Shown here: in pieces, positions 1-6,554 of the stretch | Layout of the letters: each line of letters starts with the position of its first letter | Numbering within the stretch: position 1 is the first letter of the stretch | Source of the DNA: Acidobacteriota bacterium | GTDB taxonomy: Bacteria; Acidobacteriota; Terriglobia; UBA7540 | Assembly: GCA_021784615.1 (NCBI GenBank) | Contig: JAJYHU010000419.1 | Location: forward strand, 1 to 13,721 | Length of the DNA stretch: 13,721 nucleotides | Reading direction: 5' to 3' | The notes under the pieces: generated by a model | What the model saw: only the letters and a program-made list of their open reading frames with translations | What the model was told of the DNA's origin: nothing | Database searches by the model: none | Made by a program: the position numbers and the translations under genes

Positions 1-10
1 TGCGGGGATA

Positions 11-393
11 GTGATGGGTAGAGGCCATCCAGCAGCAGGCTCACTGAGCCTCAGCTCTCTGGGGCTGGCTATCAAGGGCGCTTTGTGGGCGCTATTCGGC
101 GGAGCTTGTCTCGGCCTGGCGCTCGCCTCATCCCGCTACTGGCGGAAGGACATTGTTCTCGGCGTCATTTTCATGCTGGCGAGCTTTTACGTTGGCTGGG
201 CGCTCATTGACCGGCCCAAGCTCGTGTATTTTTCAGCCAACCGGCCTGAGATATGGGGCGGCTTAGTGTTTGGAGCAGTTGCCTTCCTCTCTTGGCTAAC
301 TTTACGCGGCCACACGCGCATTGCGCTGGTGCTTGCGCTGTGTGGGGTTGTTGCAGGAGGCGTCGGTTACCCTGTTGCCGTGACGGTAAGTAT
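11..393 (+). pseudogene. Multi-pass membrane protein of unknown function, 3' end cut off by an IS200-type element
   Basis: This is the only host gene on the plus strand. About 128 host codons remain before the insertion. They encode four hydrophobic segments, at roughly residues 19-41, 47-67, 82-97 and 103-124, with short charged loops between them, so the product is a small integral membrane protein. The reading frame is open to the left window edge; GTG (11) and ATG (14) are possible starts, but the true start may lie outside. From about base 394 the frame runs into the hairpin end of the insertion element and continues antisense through it to a stop near 649, giving a meaningless tail of about 85 residues. 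No family was recognised. It converges with the pilus operon and there is no sign of shared function. Whether the stump is still made is unknown. Confidence 0.6.
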
Positions 394-412
394 CCCCCGG
401 CAGAGCCGGGGG
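394..412. repeat. Left-end hairpin of the IS200-type element
   Basis: CCCCCGGCAGAGCCGGGGG forms a perfect 8-bp stem with an AGA loop. The same palindrome recurs at 1011-1028. It is the expected recognition hairpin for a Y1 transposase. Confidence 0.8.
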
Positions 413-445
413 CATTGGTTTGTGAGCCGCTCAAAGCGGCTATTC

Positions 446-475
446 GGCGTCGCTAACGCGGCGCCCTCTTTTTGG
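446..475 (+). terminator. Terminator-like hairpin inside the left end of the IS element
   Basis: On the plus strand GGCGTCGC (446-453) pairs with GCGGCGCC (458-465), eight base pairs including one G-T wobble, and is followed by CTCTTTTT. This is the shape of an intrinsic terminator. It would stop transcripts entering from the truncated membrane-protein gene before they run antisense through tnpA. Salmonella IS200 is known to carry a terminator with this protective role; the assignment here is by shape only. Confidence 0.5.
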
Positions 476-495
476 GGCCACCCTTCGGTGGCTTA

Positions 496-924
496 TTACC
501 AAAGACCGAGTTGGTCCAAGCGCTTGTCATCTTCCTCTTGCTTCCGAATGTATTCCCGCACAACTTCTTCATACCTGCCCACCGTGGACACGAAATACCC
601 TCGCGCCCAAAAGTGCTGCCCTACAAAATTGCGCTTCCTCTCTCCATAGACCCGGGCCAGATGAATCGCACTTTTGCCCTTGATATACCCAATGACCTGC
701 GACACTGCGTCCTTGGGCGGAATCGTGATCATCATGTGCACATGGTCGGGCAGCAGATGCCCTTCCTCAATCCGCCTTTCCTTCTGCTCCGCCAACCGGC
801 GGAACACCTCCCCCAAGCACCGCCGCAGTTCTCCGTACAACACCTTCCGGCGATATTTCGGGATGAAAATCACATGATATTTGCACTCCCACCGCGTGTG
901 GTTTAAGCTTTCTCTCTCGTCCAT
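496..924 (-). CDS. tnpA: IS200-type TnpA, Y1 (HUH) single-strand transposase
   Basis: This 142-residue protein moves the element as single-stranded DNA. The HUH motif is H61-V-H63 (in LPDHVHMM), which binds the metal ion. The catalytic tyrosine is most likely Y125 in the EYIRKQ helix. The family motif FWARGYFVST lies at residues 105-114. The length is normal and no frameshift is seen, so the enzyme may be active. The ATG at 922-924 is preceded by AAGGAG (minus strand, 937-932) at 7 nt spacing, a strong ribosome binding site that fixes the start. That site can be hidden by pairing with the leader (see 932-986). A hairpin at 477-492 follows the stop codon but has no clean U-tract. tnpA lies downstream of pilQ on the same strand. 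Confidence 0.92.
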   Translation of the reverse strand: MDERESLNHTRWECKYHVIFIPKYRRKVLYGELRRCLGEVFRRLAEQKERRIEEGHLLPDHVHMMITIPPKDAVSQVIGYIKGKSAIHLARVYGERKRNFVGQHFWARGYFVSTVGRYEEVVREYIRKQEEDDKRLDQLGLW

Positions 925-931
925 CGTGGAT

Positions 932-986
932 CTCCTTTTCGTGTGCTTCAGCGGCTCACGTTAAGGAGTTTCCGTGATGGACTCCT
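932..986 (-). promoter_or_regulatory. Transposase mRNA leader with alternative hairpins at the ribosome binding site
   Basis: In the tnpA transcript the ribosome binding site AAGGAG (plus-strand CTCCTT, 932-937) is exactly complementary to CUCCUU in the leader (plus-strand AAGGAG, 963-968). The same leader segment can instead pair with AGGAGU just upstream (plus-strand AGGAGT 964-969 with ACTCCT 981-986). The two pairings exclude each other, so one fold would hide the ribosome binding site and the other free it. Repression of IS200 transposase translation by a leader hairpin is known in Salmonella. The two short 6-bp stems are seen directly; the switching is inferred. Confidence 0.4.
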
Positions 987-1010
987 GTAGATGTCAAACT
1001 TCTACTGCCA

Positions 1011-1028
1011 CCCCGGCAGAGCCGGGGG
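1011..1028. repeat. Right-end hairpin of the IS200-type element
   Basis: CCCCGGC-AGA-GCCGGGG (1011-1027) is a 7-bp stem with the same AGA loop as the left-end hairpin. The match to 394-412 extends over about 18 bases in direct orientation. It begins 15 bp beyond the pilQ stop codon. Confidence 0.8.
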
Positions 1029-1042
1029 CCTCCTATGATGCG

Positions 1043-3115
1043 CTAGGTGGGCAGGATCTTGGGGGTCACAAAGAAAAGCAGCTCCTGGTCGTTCTTCTGG
1101 ACCGTAGTGCTTTTGAATAGATGTCCCAGAATCGGAACGCTGCCGAGCAACGGAATACCTGTAGAAGATGATGACCGGGTGGTGACGTTTACCCCGCCAA
1201 AGACCACCGTTCCTCCGTCAGGCACCAGAACCTCGGTCGTGGCCGATTGGGTGTTGATCGTCGGACCCGCCAGCGTTAATGCGGGCCCCGGAGATGAATT
1301 CTGGATATTGATGGTCAAGAAGACGTGGCCATCCTCGGTCACTTGGGGCGTCACCTGGAGTTGCAGGGACGCCTGGACGTATTGAATGCTAATGGTGTTA
1401 TTGATGGTTGTCTGAATGGGGATCTGGGTCCCTTGTACGACCGTTCCCTCAATATTATTCTGAGTCACGATCGACGGACGTGAAATTGTTTTAGCCTGGT
1501 CGTGCGATTCGGCGGCCGCGATGGCCGCATTGATTGCGTAGTTTGCGCCTAGATTGGAAAGCACAAAAACCCCGAAACCGGTTGCCGGAGAGGTTATCAC
1601 CGTCGGCGGAGATAACGGCTGGCCGGTGACCTGAGTGCCGCTGGCGCCGCCAGTAGTGAGGCTTCCCGATGGGTTTCTCTGGGCAAACGAAAGAGCCGTC
1701 GAAAGGTTGCGCGCAAAGTCGGACGTGGCGCGAATAATCCGGGCCTCGATGGAAACCTGCTGCGCCTTTTTGTCCAGCTTGTTGATGACGGACTCGATGG
1801 CGGGAATTTGAGTTCGGATATCGGAAATGATCAGCGTATTGGTGCGATCATCCACCAGAACGTTCCCCCGCCTGCTCAGCGCTCCGCCACCCACCCAGGA
1901 CTTCAGGAGCGCGGCGATAGTGGCCGCCTTGGCATAGTTGATGGGCCGAAACACGGTGACCAGAGGCGCTGCTTCCTCCTTCGCGGCCGCAAGCTTCCGG
2001 GCTTCCTGCTGCTCCGCCACAAGCGTTGAGACTTTAGCGATGCGGAGGACGTTTCCTTCCAGTTGGTCGCCGAGGTCGTTGTTCTTCAAAACAATGTCGA
2101 GCGCCTGGTCCCATGGCACATCGTCCAGCACCAGGGTGACCTCTCCCGATACGTTCGGGTCGACAATAATATTTAATCCGCTGATTTCATGAATCAGCCT
2201 GAAAAAATCCTTCAGATCGACGTCTTTCAGATTGAGAGAAATCGCCTGCCCCGTGTACTTTTTCTTTCGCCTTGAGACTCCTATTGAACTTCCCAGCCGC
2301 ACCCCTAGTTCCTTGGAAAGAACTCCCGAGCCAGCCGCCATAACCTGGGCGGCATTGGCCGCTTGAAGAGCCTGGGGAGGTTCTGAGGCCCGTTGCGACT
2401 CGGGTAGCGCCGCAGTCTTAGGCAAGGCGGGAACAGCCAGCCGGGGGCTTAAGCTGTCCCGATGGATCTTCACCGGATGCGCCGCAAAATTTTCAGAACG
2501 TCTCGCGCGCAGGGCGTCTTTCAATTGCGAGACCCGCGCTCCGGATTGAGCCTCCGCGACAAGCGTCGCGCCGGATTGCCCCCTCTCGCCGGAAGGGTCC
2601 TGTTCCCTATTGCCTCGAGGCTCCAGATCAATCTGGAACCCCTTCGGCTCCTTTCGGACATCGTAGACGGGATCGCCTTCAAGATCCGCAACAACTCTAA
2701 TCACTCCTCCGTATTTTTCGCTGAATCTCCCTAGCCGAACTCGTGACAAGCAGGGCAAGGCAGTGGAATATCTCCACCGGTCTGTAGCATTTCGCGCCCC
2801 TTCGAGATCCAGAACCAGCCGGTTCGGGTCCGCCAAGTGAAGAATCCGGTAGGGAGTCGTTCGCGTGGTTGAAACTTCAATGGAAGTCCCTTTCCCATCT
2901 TCAGCCGGTTGAATCAAAATTCCCGTGAGGCTGGCTAGTCCCCCGCGTGAAGCGGCCGGGAGTGAAAACGACCCATCCTTTACGCCGGTTTGGCTCCCCG
3001 CGAGCCGCGACGCTGAAGCCTCCAGCGCTGGGGCTTTGTGGGGAAGACCCCTCACGCCCCACAGGCCCAGAGCCAGCAACGTTGTGATCAGCATAAGGAT
3101 AGGTTTCAGTTTCAT
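1043..3115 (-). CDS. pilQ: PilQ, type IV pilus outer-membrane secretin
   Basis: PilQ forms the outer-membrane ring through which the pilus passes. The 690-residue product starts with a signal peptide (about 1-24) without a lipobox cysteine. One AMIN domain, expected to bind peptidoglycan, lies at about 62-166. A long low-complexity linker follows (about 167-285). Then come the secretin/TonB short N-terminal domain (about 291-362), a secretin N1 domain (about 385-450) and the C-terminal secretin barrel (about 455-688), including VPDGGT at 631-636 and the classic GIPLLGSVPILGHLF at 653-667. One AMIN domain and one N1 domain make it a compact PilQ. The start overlaps the pilP stop as ATGA, so translation is probably coupled. 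It is the last pilus gene, and the IS200-type element lies directly behind it. Confidence 0.95.
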   Translation of the reverse strand: MKLKPILMLITTLLALGLWGVRGLPHKAPALEASASRLAGSQTGVKDGSFSLPAASRGGLASLTGILIQPAEDGKGTSIEVSTTRTTPYRILHLADPNRLVLDLEGARNATDRWRYSTALPCLSRVRLGRFSEKYGGVIRVVADLEGDPVYDVRKEPKGFQIDLEPRGNREQDPSGERGQSGATLVAEAQSGARVSQLKDALRARRSENFAAHPVKIHRDSLSPRLAVPALPKTAALPESQRASEPPQALQAANAAQVMAAGSGVLSKELGVRLGSSIGVSRRKKKYTGQAISLNLKDVDLKDFFRLIHEISGLNIIVDPNVSGEVTLVLDDVPWDQALDIVLKNNDLGDQLEGNVLRIAKVSTLVAEQQEARKLAAAKEEAAPLVTVFRPINYAKAATIAALLKSWVGGGALSRRGNVLVDDRTNTLIISDIRTQIPAIESVINKLDKKAQQVSIEARIIRATSDFARNLSTALSFAQRNPSGSLTTGGASGTQVTGQPLSPPTVITSPATGFGVFVLSNLGANYAINAAIAAAESHDQAKTISRPSIVTQNNIEGTVVQGTQIPIQTTINNTISIQYVQASLQLQVTPQVTEDGHVFLTINIQNSSPGPALTLAGPTINTQSATTEVLVPDGGTVVFGGVNVTTRSSSSTGIPLLGSVPILGHLFKSTTVQKNDQELLFFVTPKILPT

Positions 3116-3681
3116 CTTCCCTCCCGGGAACGCGCACCAAGCTTTAGAACCACTTCTTCAGTTTCCAGCCGCCCGTCCGTGTTTAACAGGTTCTCCCTGA
3201 AGTGAATGGCATCCGCCGTAATCTCTCCGACAATTCCGATGTAAACTTCGTCGTGAAGCCGCAGAAAATAGGCCCGGTTCGTCCGGTTCGTGACCACGGC
3301 AATCATGTTCTTGCTGGCGTCCTCGCGGACAACCCCTTCGAGTTCCAGTTGGCCGATGACGAGACCCCGTATTCCCGGAGGCAGCGGTCCCAGGGACTGC
3401 CCTTCCTTGCCCGGGCGAGGCGGCGCCGGAGTTCGGAACGGGTCACGCTTTCCCATAAACGTTCTTGCGGATTCGGCTTCGTCACTCACAGAGATGCCCG
3501 CTGGCGTGCTGGCCGGCGTCCTCTTCCCGCTCGCGGGCGCTTGCGCAACGGTTCCTCCTGCGCCCCACATCCCGGCTGCCGGACCCAATCCAGCCTGTAC
3601 CCCGAATCCCACCAAGAGGATCGCCACTGCCCTTGCCCATCGGTTCTCAAAAAAGACGAGGCGTTTTCTGCGCATCTTCAC
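3112..3681 (-). CDS. pilP: PilP, periplasmic pilus alignment protein
   Basis: PilP links the inner-membrane PilN/PilO dimer to the secretin PilQ. The 189-residue product has one N-terminal hydrophobic segment (about 17-34), a Pro/Ala/Ser-rich flexible stretch, the KRDPF motif (78-82) common in PilP proteins, and a C-terminal beta-sandwich domain (about 100-183). In the Proteobacteria studied, PilP is a lipoprotein. Here the whole protein has no cysteine, so it must be held by an uncleaved signal anchor or be soluble. The outermost start is GTG at 3681; ATG at 3675, two codons on, is preceded by AGGGTGA and may be the real start. The gene begins 15 nt after pilO and overlaps pilQ as ATGA. Confidence 0.88.
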   Translation of the reverse strand: MKMRRKRLVFFENRWARAVAILLVGFGVQAGLGPAAGMWGAGGTVAQAPASGKRTPASTPAGISVSDEAESARTFMGKRDPFRTPAPPRPGKEGQSLGPLPPGIRGLVIGQLELEGVVREDASKNMIAVVTNRTNRAYFLRLHDEVYIGIVGEITADAIHFRENLLNTDGRLETEEVVLKLGARSREGR

Positions 3682-3696
3682 CCTGCCGCATCAACC

Positions 3697-4320
3697 CTAT
3701 TTCCTTGCCACTTTCCCCGCCGGCTTTGGAGTCCCGGCTTCCTGCGGCCGGTTGTAATAGGTCGTAATCAGACAATTCGCTCCCACCGTCTCTTGAGATG
3801 AAACTTTGTACGAACCCATCCCGCCGCCTTCAGGCGTTCCCAGCGCCAAATTGCTGACCGTAACAATTCTCTGCTGGTGCACCAGCCGGTCAAAGAACCG
3901 CAGCAAATCATAATAGGTTCCGTCCAGGTGTAGCCGGAACGGCATCTCGACATAGAGATCCTTATTCACCAGGGGCTGGGCGATAAACGTCCGGATGTAT
4001 ACCTCCGTGCTGACTCCCGTGTCATACACCATGCTGACAAAAACATCGGTCGCCGGCTTGTCCGGAACAATCGATTGCAACGTTTGAAGCTGTTGCGTAA
4101 GCTGCACGATACGGTTCAGATATTCCGTCTGCTCGCGCTTGAAAGCTTCATTGCGGTCGTTCTCCGCCCTGAGCCTGATCACCTGCTGGTGCAGGTTGTC
4201 GCGCTGGGCGGATTCAGGAAGCGCGAAATACCAAAAAGTCGCGGCCGCCACCGCCAGCGCAACCAGCACCAGCACGGCGTTTTGCGCGCCCGCCGAAAGA
4301 TCGCTGAAGCTTTTAGCCAT
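3697..4320 (-). CDS. pilO: PilO, inner-membrane pilus alignment protein
   Basis: PilO pairs with PilN in the inner membrane as part of the platform that connects the pilus motor to the secretin. The 207 residues show the family layout: a short cytoplasmic N-terminus, one membrane helix (about 12-33), a periplasmic coiled coil (about 37-83, rich in Gln, Glu and Leu) and a ferredoxin-like periplasmic domain (about 88-190), then a Lys-rich tail. The ATG at 4320 has GGGAG about 10 nt upstream. Gaps of 15 nt on each side, to pilN and pilP, indicate one transcript. Identification rests on layout and gene order, since PilO sequences diverge widely. Confidence 0.9.
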   Translation of the reverse strand: MAKSFSDLSAGAQNAVLVLVALAVAAATFWYFALPESAQRDNLHQQVIRLRAENDRNEAFKREQTEYLNRIVQLTQQLQTLQSIVPDKPATDVFVSMVYDTGVSTEVYIRTFIAQPLVNKDLYVEMPFRLHLDGTYYDLLRFFDRLVHQQRIVTVSNLALGTPEGGGMGSYKVSSQETVGANCLITTYYNRPQEAGTPKPAGKVARK

Positions 4321-4335
4321 GGCGGCTTTCTCCCT

Positions 4336-4944
4336 TTACCTTCCCCCTCCCGCTTCCTTGCCTTGGGCGGGCTGCGCCGCTTCAGGAGGTGTATAAACAC
4401 ACTCGAGGTTGAAATTGAAGTTTCTTCGTCCGTAACGGTCGTCCTGGTAGTACTGCTTCAAGCGGACGTTCGAAAACTGCGCAGAATCGTTCAAGGCTTT
4501 GATAAATTGCGAGATCGACTCAACCGTTTGCGATTCACCCCGGATGTGGATGACCTTCCCTTCCGGGTTGACCTGCAAAAGATACAGGTCCTTGGCGCTG
4601 TTCACGGTATTCCCCAGCCCCGTCATTAGGTCGACCGGACCCTGGCGGCTGGTCTGGAGTTTCTGGATGGTATTAATCCGCTCTTCAAGCTGTTTGAGTT
4701 GCTGCTGGTATTGCTGATTCTGCGCCCGCACCGCCGCCAGTTCTTTTTGCCGGATCTGCTCTCTCGCAAGAGAGTCCTGCTCATGGTGTACCTGGTTGCT
4801 CCAGTAGAAATAGAGAAAGCCGACAACGCTCATCATCACCGCCAGCGCCACGATAAAAACCAGCACCTGGCGGGACGCGTTGGAAGGGGGAGCAATCTTC
4901 ATGGCCGCCGGAGAAGCTTCTCCGAGCAGGTTTATTTTCATCAT
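4336..4944 (-). CDS. pilN: PilN, inner-membrane pilus alignment protein
   Basis: PilN binds PilM through its cytoplasmic N-terminus and pairs with PilO in the periplasm. The 202-residue product begins with KINLLGE (3-9), matching the family INLLP-type segment that docks into a groove of PilM. A membrane helix follows (about 27-47), then a Gln-rich coiled coil (about 51-95) and a ferredoxin-like domain (about 103-186). The C-terminus is Gly-rich. The start is ATGATG, and the pilM stop codon TGA lies inside it, so translation is probably coupled. AGGAG lies about 12 nt upstream, slightly far. Confidence 0.92.
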   Translation of the reverse strand: MMKINLLGEASPAAMKIAPPSNASRQVLVFIVALAVMMSVVGFLYFYWSNQVHHEQDSLAREQIRQKELAAVRAQNQQYQQQLKQLEERINTIQKLQTSRQGPVDLMTGLGNTVNSAKDLYLLQVNPEGKVIHIRGESQTVESISQFIKALNDSAQFSNVRLKQYYQDDRYGRRNFNFNLECVYTPPEAAQPAQGKEAGGGR

Positions 4945-5996
4945 GGCAAGTCAAAGCTCCTCAACGCCAGTCCCGTCGCGACGCACATCGTCGATGCGAT
5001 TTCCGCCGTGAACGAAACGTCAAATCGTGAGGGGTTGATGTGAACCTTGCGAAATGGGTCCATAACCTCAACCGGAACGCTAAACTCTTCTTTCAGCAGG
5101 CCCGCCAGCCCTTCAAATTTGGCCGTCCCGCCGGCCAGGTAGATGAATTCAATGTTGGCCGTCGAAGTCGTTTGCCTGAAAAAGTCGAAAGTCTTTTGAA
5201 TTTCTAGCAGCAGGATTTCAGAAACCGAACGAAGATGCGTGGTCCTCGACTCCTCGGAAACATTGGGCAGCGTATGGCCCTGTTTCAGTTTCTCGGCGTC
5301 TTCAAAGCTCAGATCCAGCTCTTTCTGCAAGGTGTCCGTGTACTGATTCCCGCCGACCGCCACGTCCCGGGTAAACAGAGAGGCGCCATCCCGCACGATG
5401 TTGATGTTCATGATGCTGGCCCCGATGTTCAGCAAGGCTACGAGCGCCCCCGAGGGCGGATCGTAGTTGGCCTCAAAGGCGTTCTCCAGCGCAAAGGAGT
5501 CGATGTCCACGACCACGGGGTTTCTTCCCGCCTGGCTAAGAACGTTGGTGTGGTTCAGAATCTTCTCCCGCTTAACCGCCACCAGCATAACGTCCATATC
5601 GCCGTTCGAAGCCGCCGGGCCCATGATTTGGTAACTCAGGTTGACATCCGCAACATCAAAGGGAATGTATTGTTGCGCCTCATAGGGAATGGCGCTCGCC
5701 ACCTCAGCTTCGCTCTCGGCGCTCACTGCAACCCTTTTGACGATGACCGAGTGCCCGGAAACGGAGGTCGCCACCTCCCGGGCCTTGATCTTGTTGTCGG
5801 TAAAAATCTTTTCGATGGCCGTTGAAACAAGCAGGGCGTCCATGATCGAGCCGTCAACAACAACGTCCTGGCCCAGCGCCTCGATGCCCAGGTTCGCCAA
5901 TTCGTAAGCGTCACCCTTCCGGGCCAGTTCCACGGCCTTGACGGAACTGGATCCAATATCCAGCCCCACAAGTTTTCTCGGCTTTCGCCAAAACAT
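4941..5996 (-). CDS. pilM: PilM, actin-like ATP-binding pilus assembly protein
   Basis: PilM is the cytoplasmic member of the alignment complex and binds the N-terminus of PilN. The 351 residues match the usual family length. The actin-type phosphate-binding loop is at about 11-18 (GLDIGSSSVK region), an internal DIDSFALENAF segment is at about 164-174, and the nucleotide-binding IYLAGGTAKFEGL segment is at about 285-297. A conserved IPYEAQQYIPFD stretch, typical of PilM, is at 103-114. No membrane segment is present. The ATG at 5996 is preceded by a run of seven Gs with about 9 nt spacing. The gene starts 14 nt after the small helix-turn-helix gene and overlaps pilN. Confidence 0.96.
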   Translation of the reverse strand: MFWRKPRKLVGLDIGSSSVKAVELARKGDAYELANLGIEALGQDVVVDGSIMDALLVSTAIEKIFTDNKIKAREVATSVSGHSVIVKRVAVSAESEAEVASAIPYEAQQYIPFDVADVNLSYQIMGPAASNGDMDVMLVAVKREKILNHTNVLSQAGRNPVVVDIDSFALENAFEANYDPPSGALVALLNIGASIMNINIVRDGASLFTRDVAVGGNQYTDTLQKELDLSFEDAEKLKQGHTLPNVSEESRTTHLRSVSEILLLEIQKTFDFFRQTTSTANIEFIYLAGGTAKFEGLAGLLKEEFSVPVEVMDPFRKVHINPSRFDVSFTAEIASTMCVATGLALRSFDLP

Positions 5997-6010
5997 GTTC
6001 GTTGCCCCCC

Positions 6011-6253
6011 CTAGCGGGACCCGGACCCGAACTTTCGGCAGTTCTGCGGCAGGCGCGCGCTTTGCTTTTCCATCCAGCAGTCGAGCACAGTCTTCTTGAA
6101 CCGCCAGCGGTTCCTCAGCTTGAAAGCCGGGACCTTCTCCCCAGAAACGTATTTGTATAAAGTCTCGCGGGAAATTCCCAAGTACCGCGCCGCTCCCCGA
6201 ATATCCATCACCTCAGGTGTTTCCTGCATTTTCTTCCCAATTGCCGGCGCCAC
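6011..6253 (-). CDS. Small helix-turn-helix DNA-binding protein (excisionase/MerR-like) at the head of the pil operon
   Basis: The 80-residue product is almost entirely one HTH_17/excisionase-type winged-helix domain. MDIRGAARYLGISRETLYKYV (about 16-36) is the helix-turn-helix, and VPAFKLRNRWRFKKTVLDCWME (about 41-62) is the wing and closing helix. The outermost start is GTG at 6253. An ATG at 6229 (codon 9) would leave the domain intact, and neither has a clearly better ribosome binding site. It lies 14 nt before pilM on the same strand, so it probably belongs to the pilus operon and may regulate it. Such domains also occur in phage excisionases, but no integrase or attachment site is visible here, so a regulatory role is more likely. 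Confidence 0.85.
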   Translation of the reverse strand: MAPAIGKKMQETPEVMDIRGAARYLGISRETLYKYVSGEKVPAFKLRNRWRFKKTVLDCWMEKQSARLPQNCRKFGSGSR

Positions 6254-6554
6254 CTCTTTCCCGGCGATTGTTGCAGTCGCAAAACAGAAGGCTTGCCTTG
6301 ATCCGCCTCGGCGTATGTGCCACGCAAACTGGCCGAGCGTTTAACCCCTGTCGCAATGATTTCTTATCGGTTGCTCAGGCTCTATCTGCTCCTCTTAAAA
6401 ACTTACTAAATGTATATCGGTCCTTTTCATGCCAACTTCAGCGTTTTATGCCTGCTTTGTTTATGAAACTCTGAACCGCCCCCGCGATCCTTTTCTCGAT
6501 GCGCGTCAACCATCTGCCATTTATGCCCGGGTGGGAGCGTCTTCCCAAGCAGTT
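6254..6554. other. Intergenic region upstream of the pilus operon
   Basis: About 300 bp without a convincing gene separate the SBBP-repeat gene from the helix-turn-helix gene. The promoter of the pilus operon should lie here, on the minus strand. A TATACA box (plus-strand 6411-6416) is present but no good -35 box stands at normal spacing, and no sigma-54 GG-N10-GC pair was found. CTCGGC (6307-6312) and GCCGAG (6332-6337) can form a stem in the leader, with an alternative inner GCGT/ACGC pairing. No clear terminator for the upstream gene was seen. The stretch is locally more AT-rich than the genes (about 6350-6460), as expected for a promoter region. Confidence 0.4.

Larger units (their letters stand above)
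394..1028 (-). mobile_element. IS200-type insertion sequence (IS200/IS605 family, tnpA only)
   Basis: The element is about 635 bp between its terminal hairpins, the usual size for IS200-group elements, which carry a single Y1 transposase gene and no tnpB. Both ends carry almost the same GC-rich palindrome in the same orientation (394-412 and 1011-1028). This fits the family, whose transposase recognises subterminal hairpins on one strand and makes no target duplication. A further subterminal inverted match exists: TGAGCCGCT at 423-431 and AGCGGCTCA at 950-958. The left side also holds hairpins at 426-440, 446-465 and 477-492. The exact cut sites cannot be fixed by eye. In well-studied relatives the ends lie about 10-20 nt outside the hairpins, so the true element may be somewhat longer than given. 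A TTAC, the target of the relative IS608, occurs at 367-370, but this is only suggestive. Confidence 0.85.

Noticed and set aside
394..649. Continuation of the left membrane-protein frame through the insertion element to base 649
   Set aside because: These roughly 85 codons are antisense to the IS200 end and tnpA, with Ser/Arg-rich composition and no membrane character. They are a by-product of the insertion.
6011..6253. The helix-turn-helix gene as a phage excisionase marking an integrated element
   Set aside because: No integrase, attachment repeat or other phage gene is seen, and the gene is spaced like a member of the pilus operon.
6411..6475. Possible minus-strand promoter with a TATACA box and TTGGCA
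   Set aside because: The two boxes are only 13 nt apart, too close for a sigma-70 promoter, and no sigma-54 spacing fits. It is mentioned only as a possible site.
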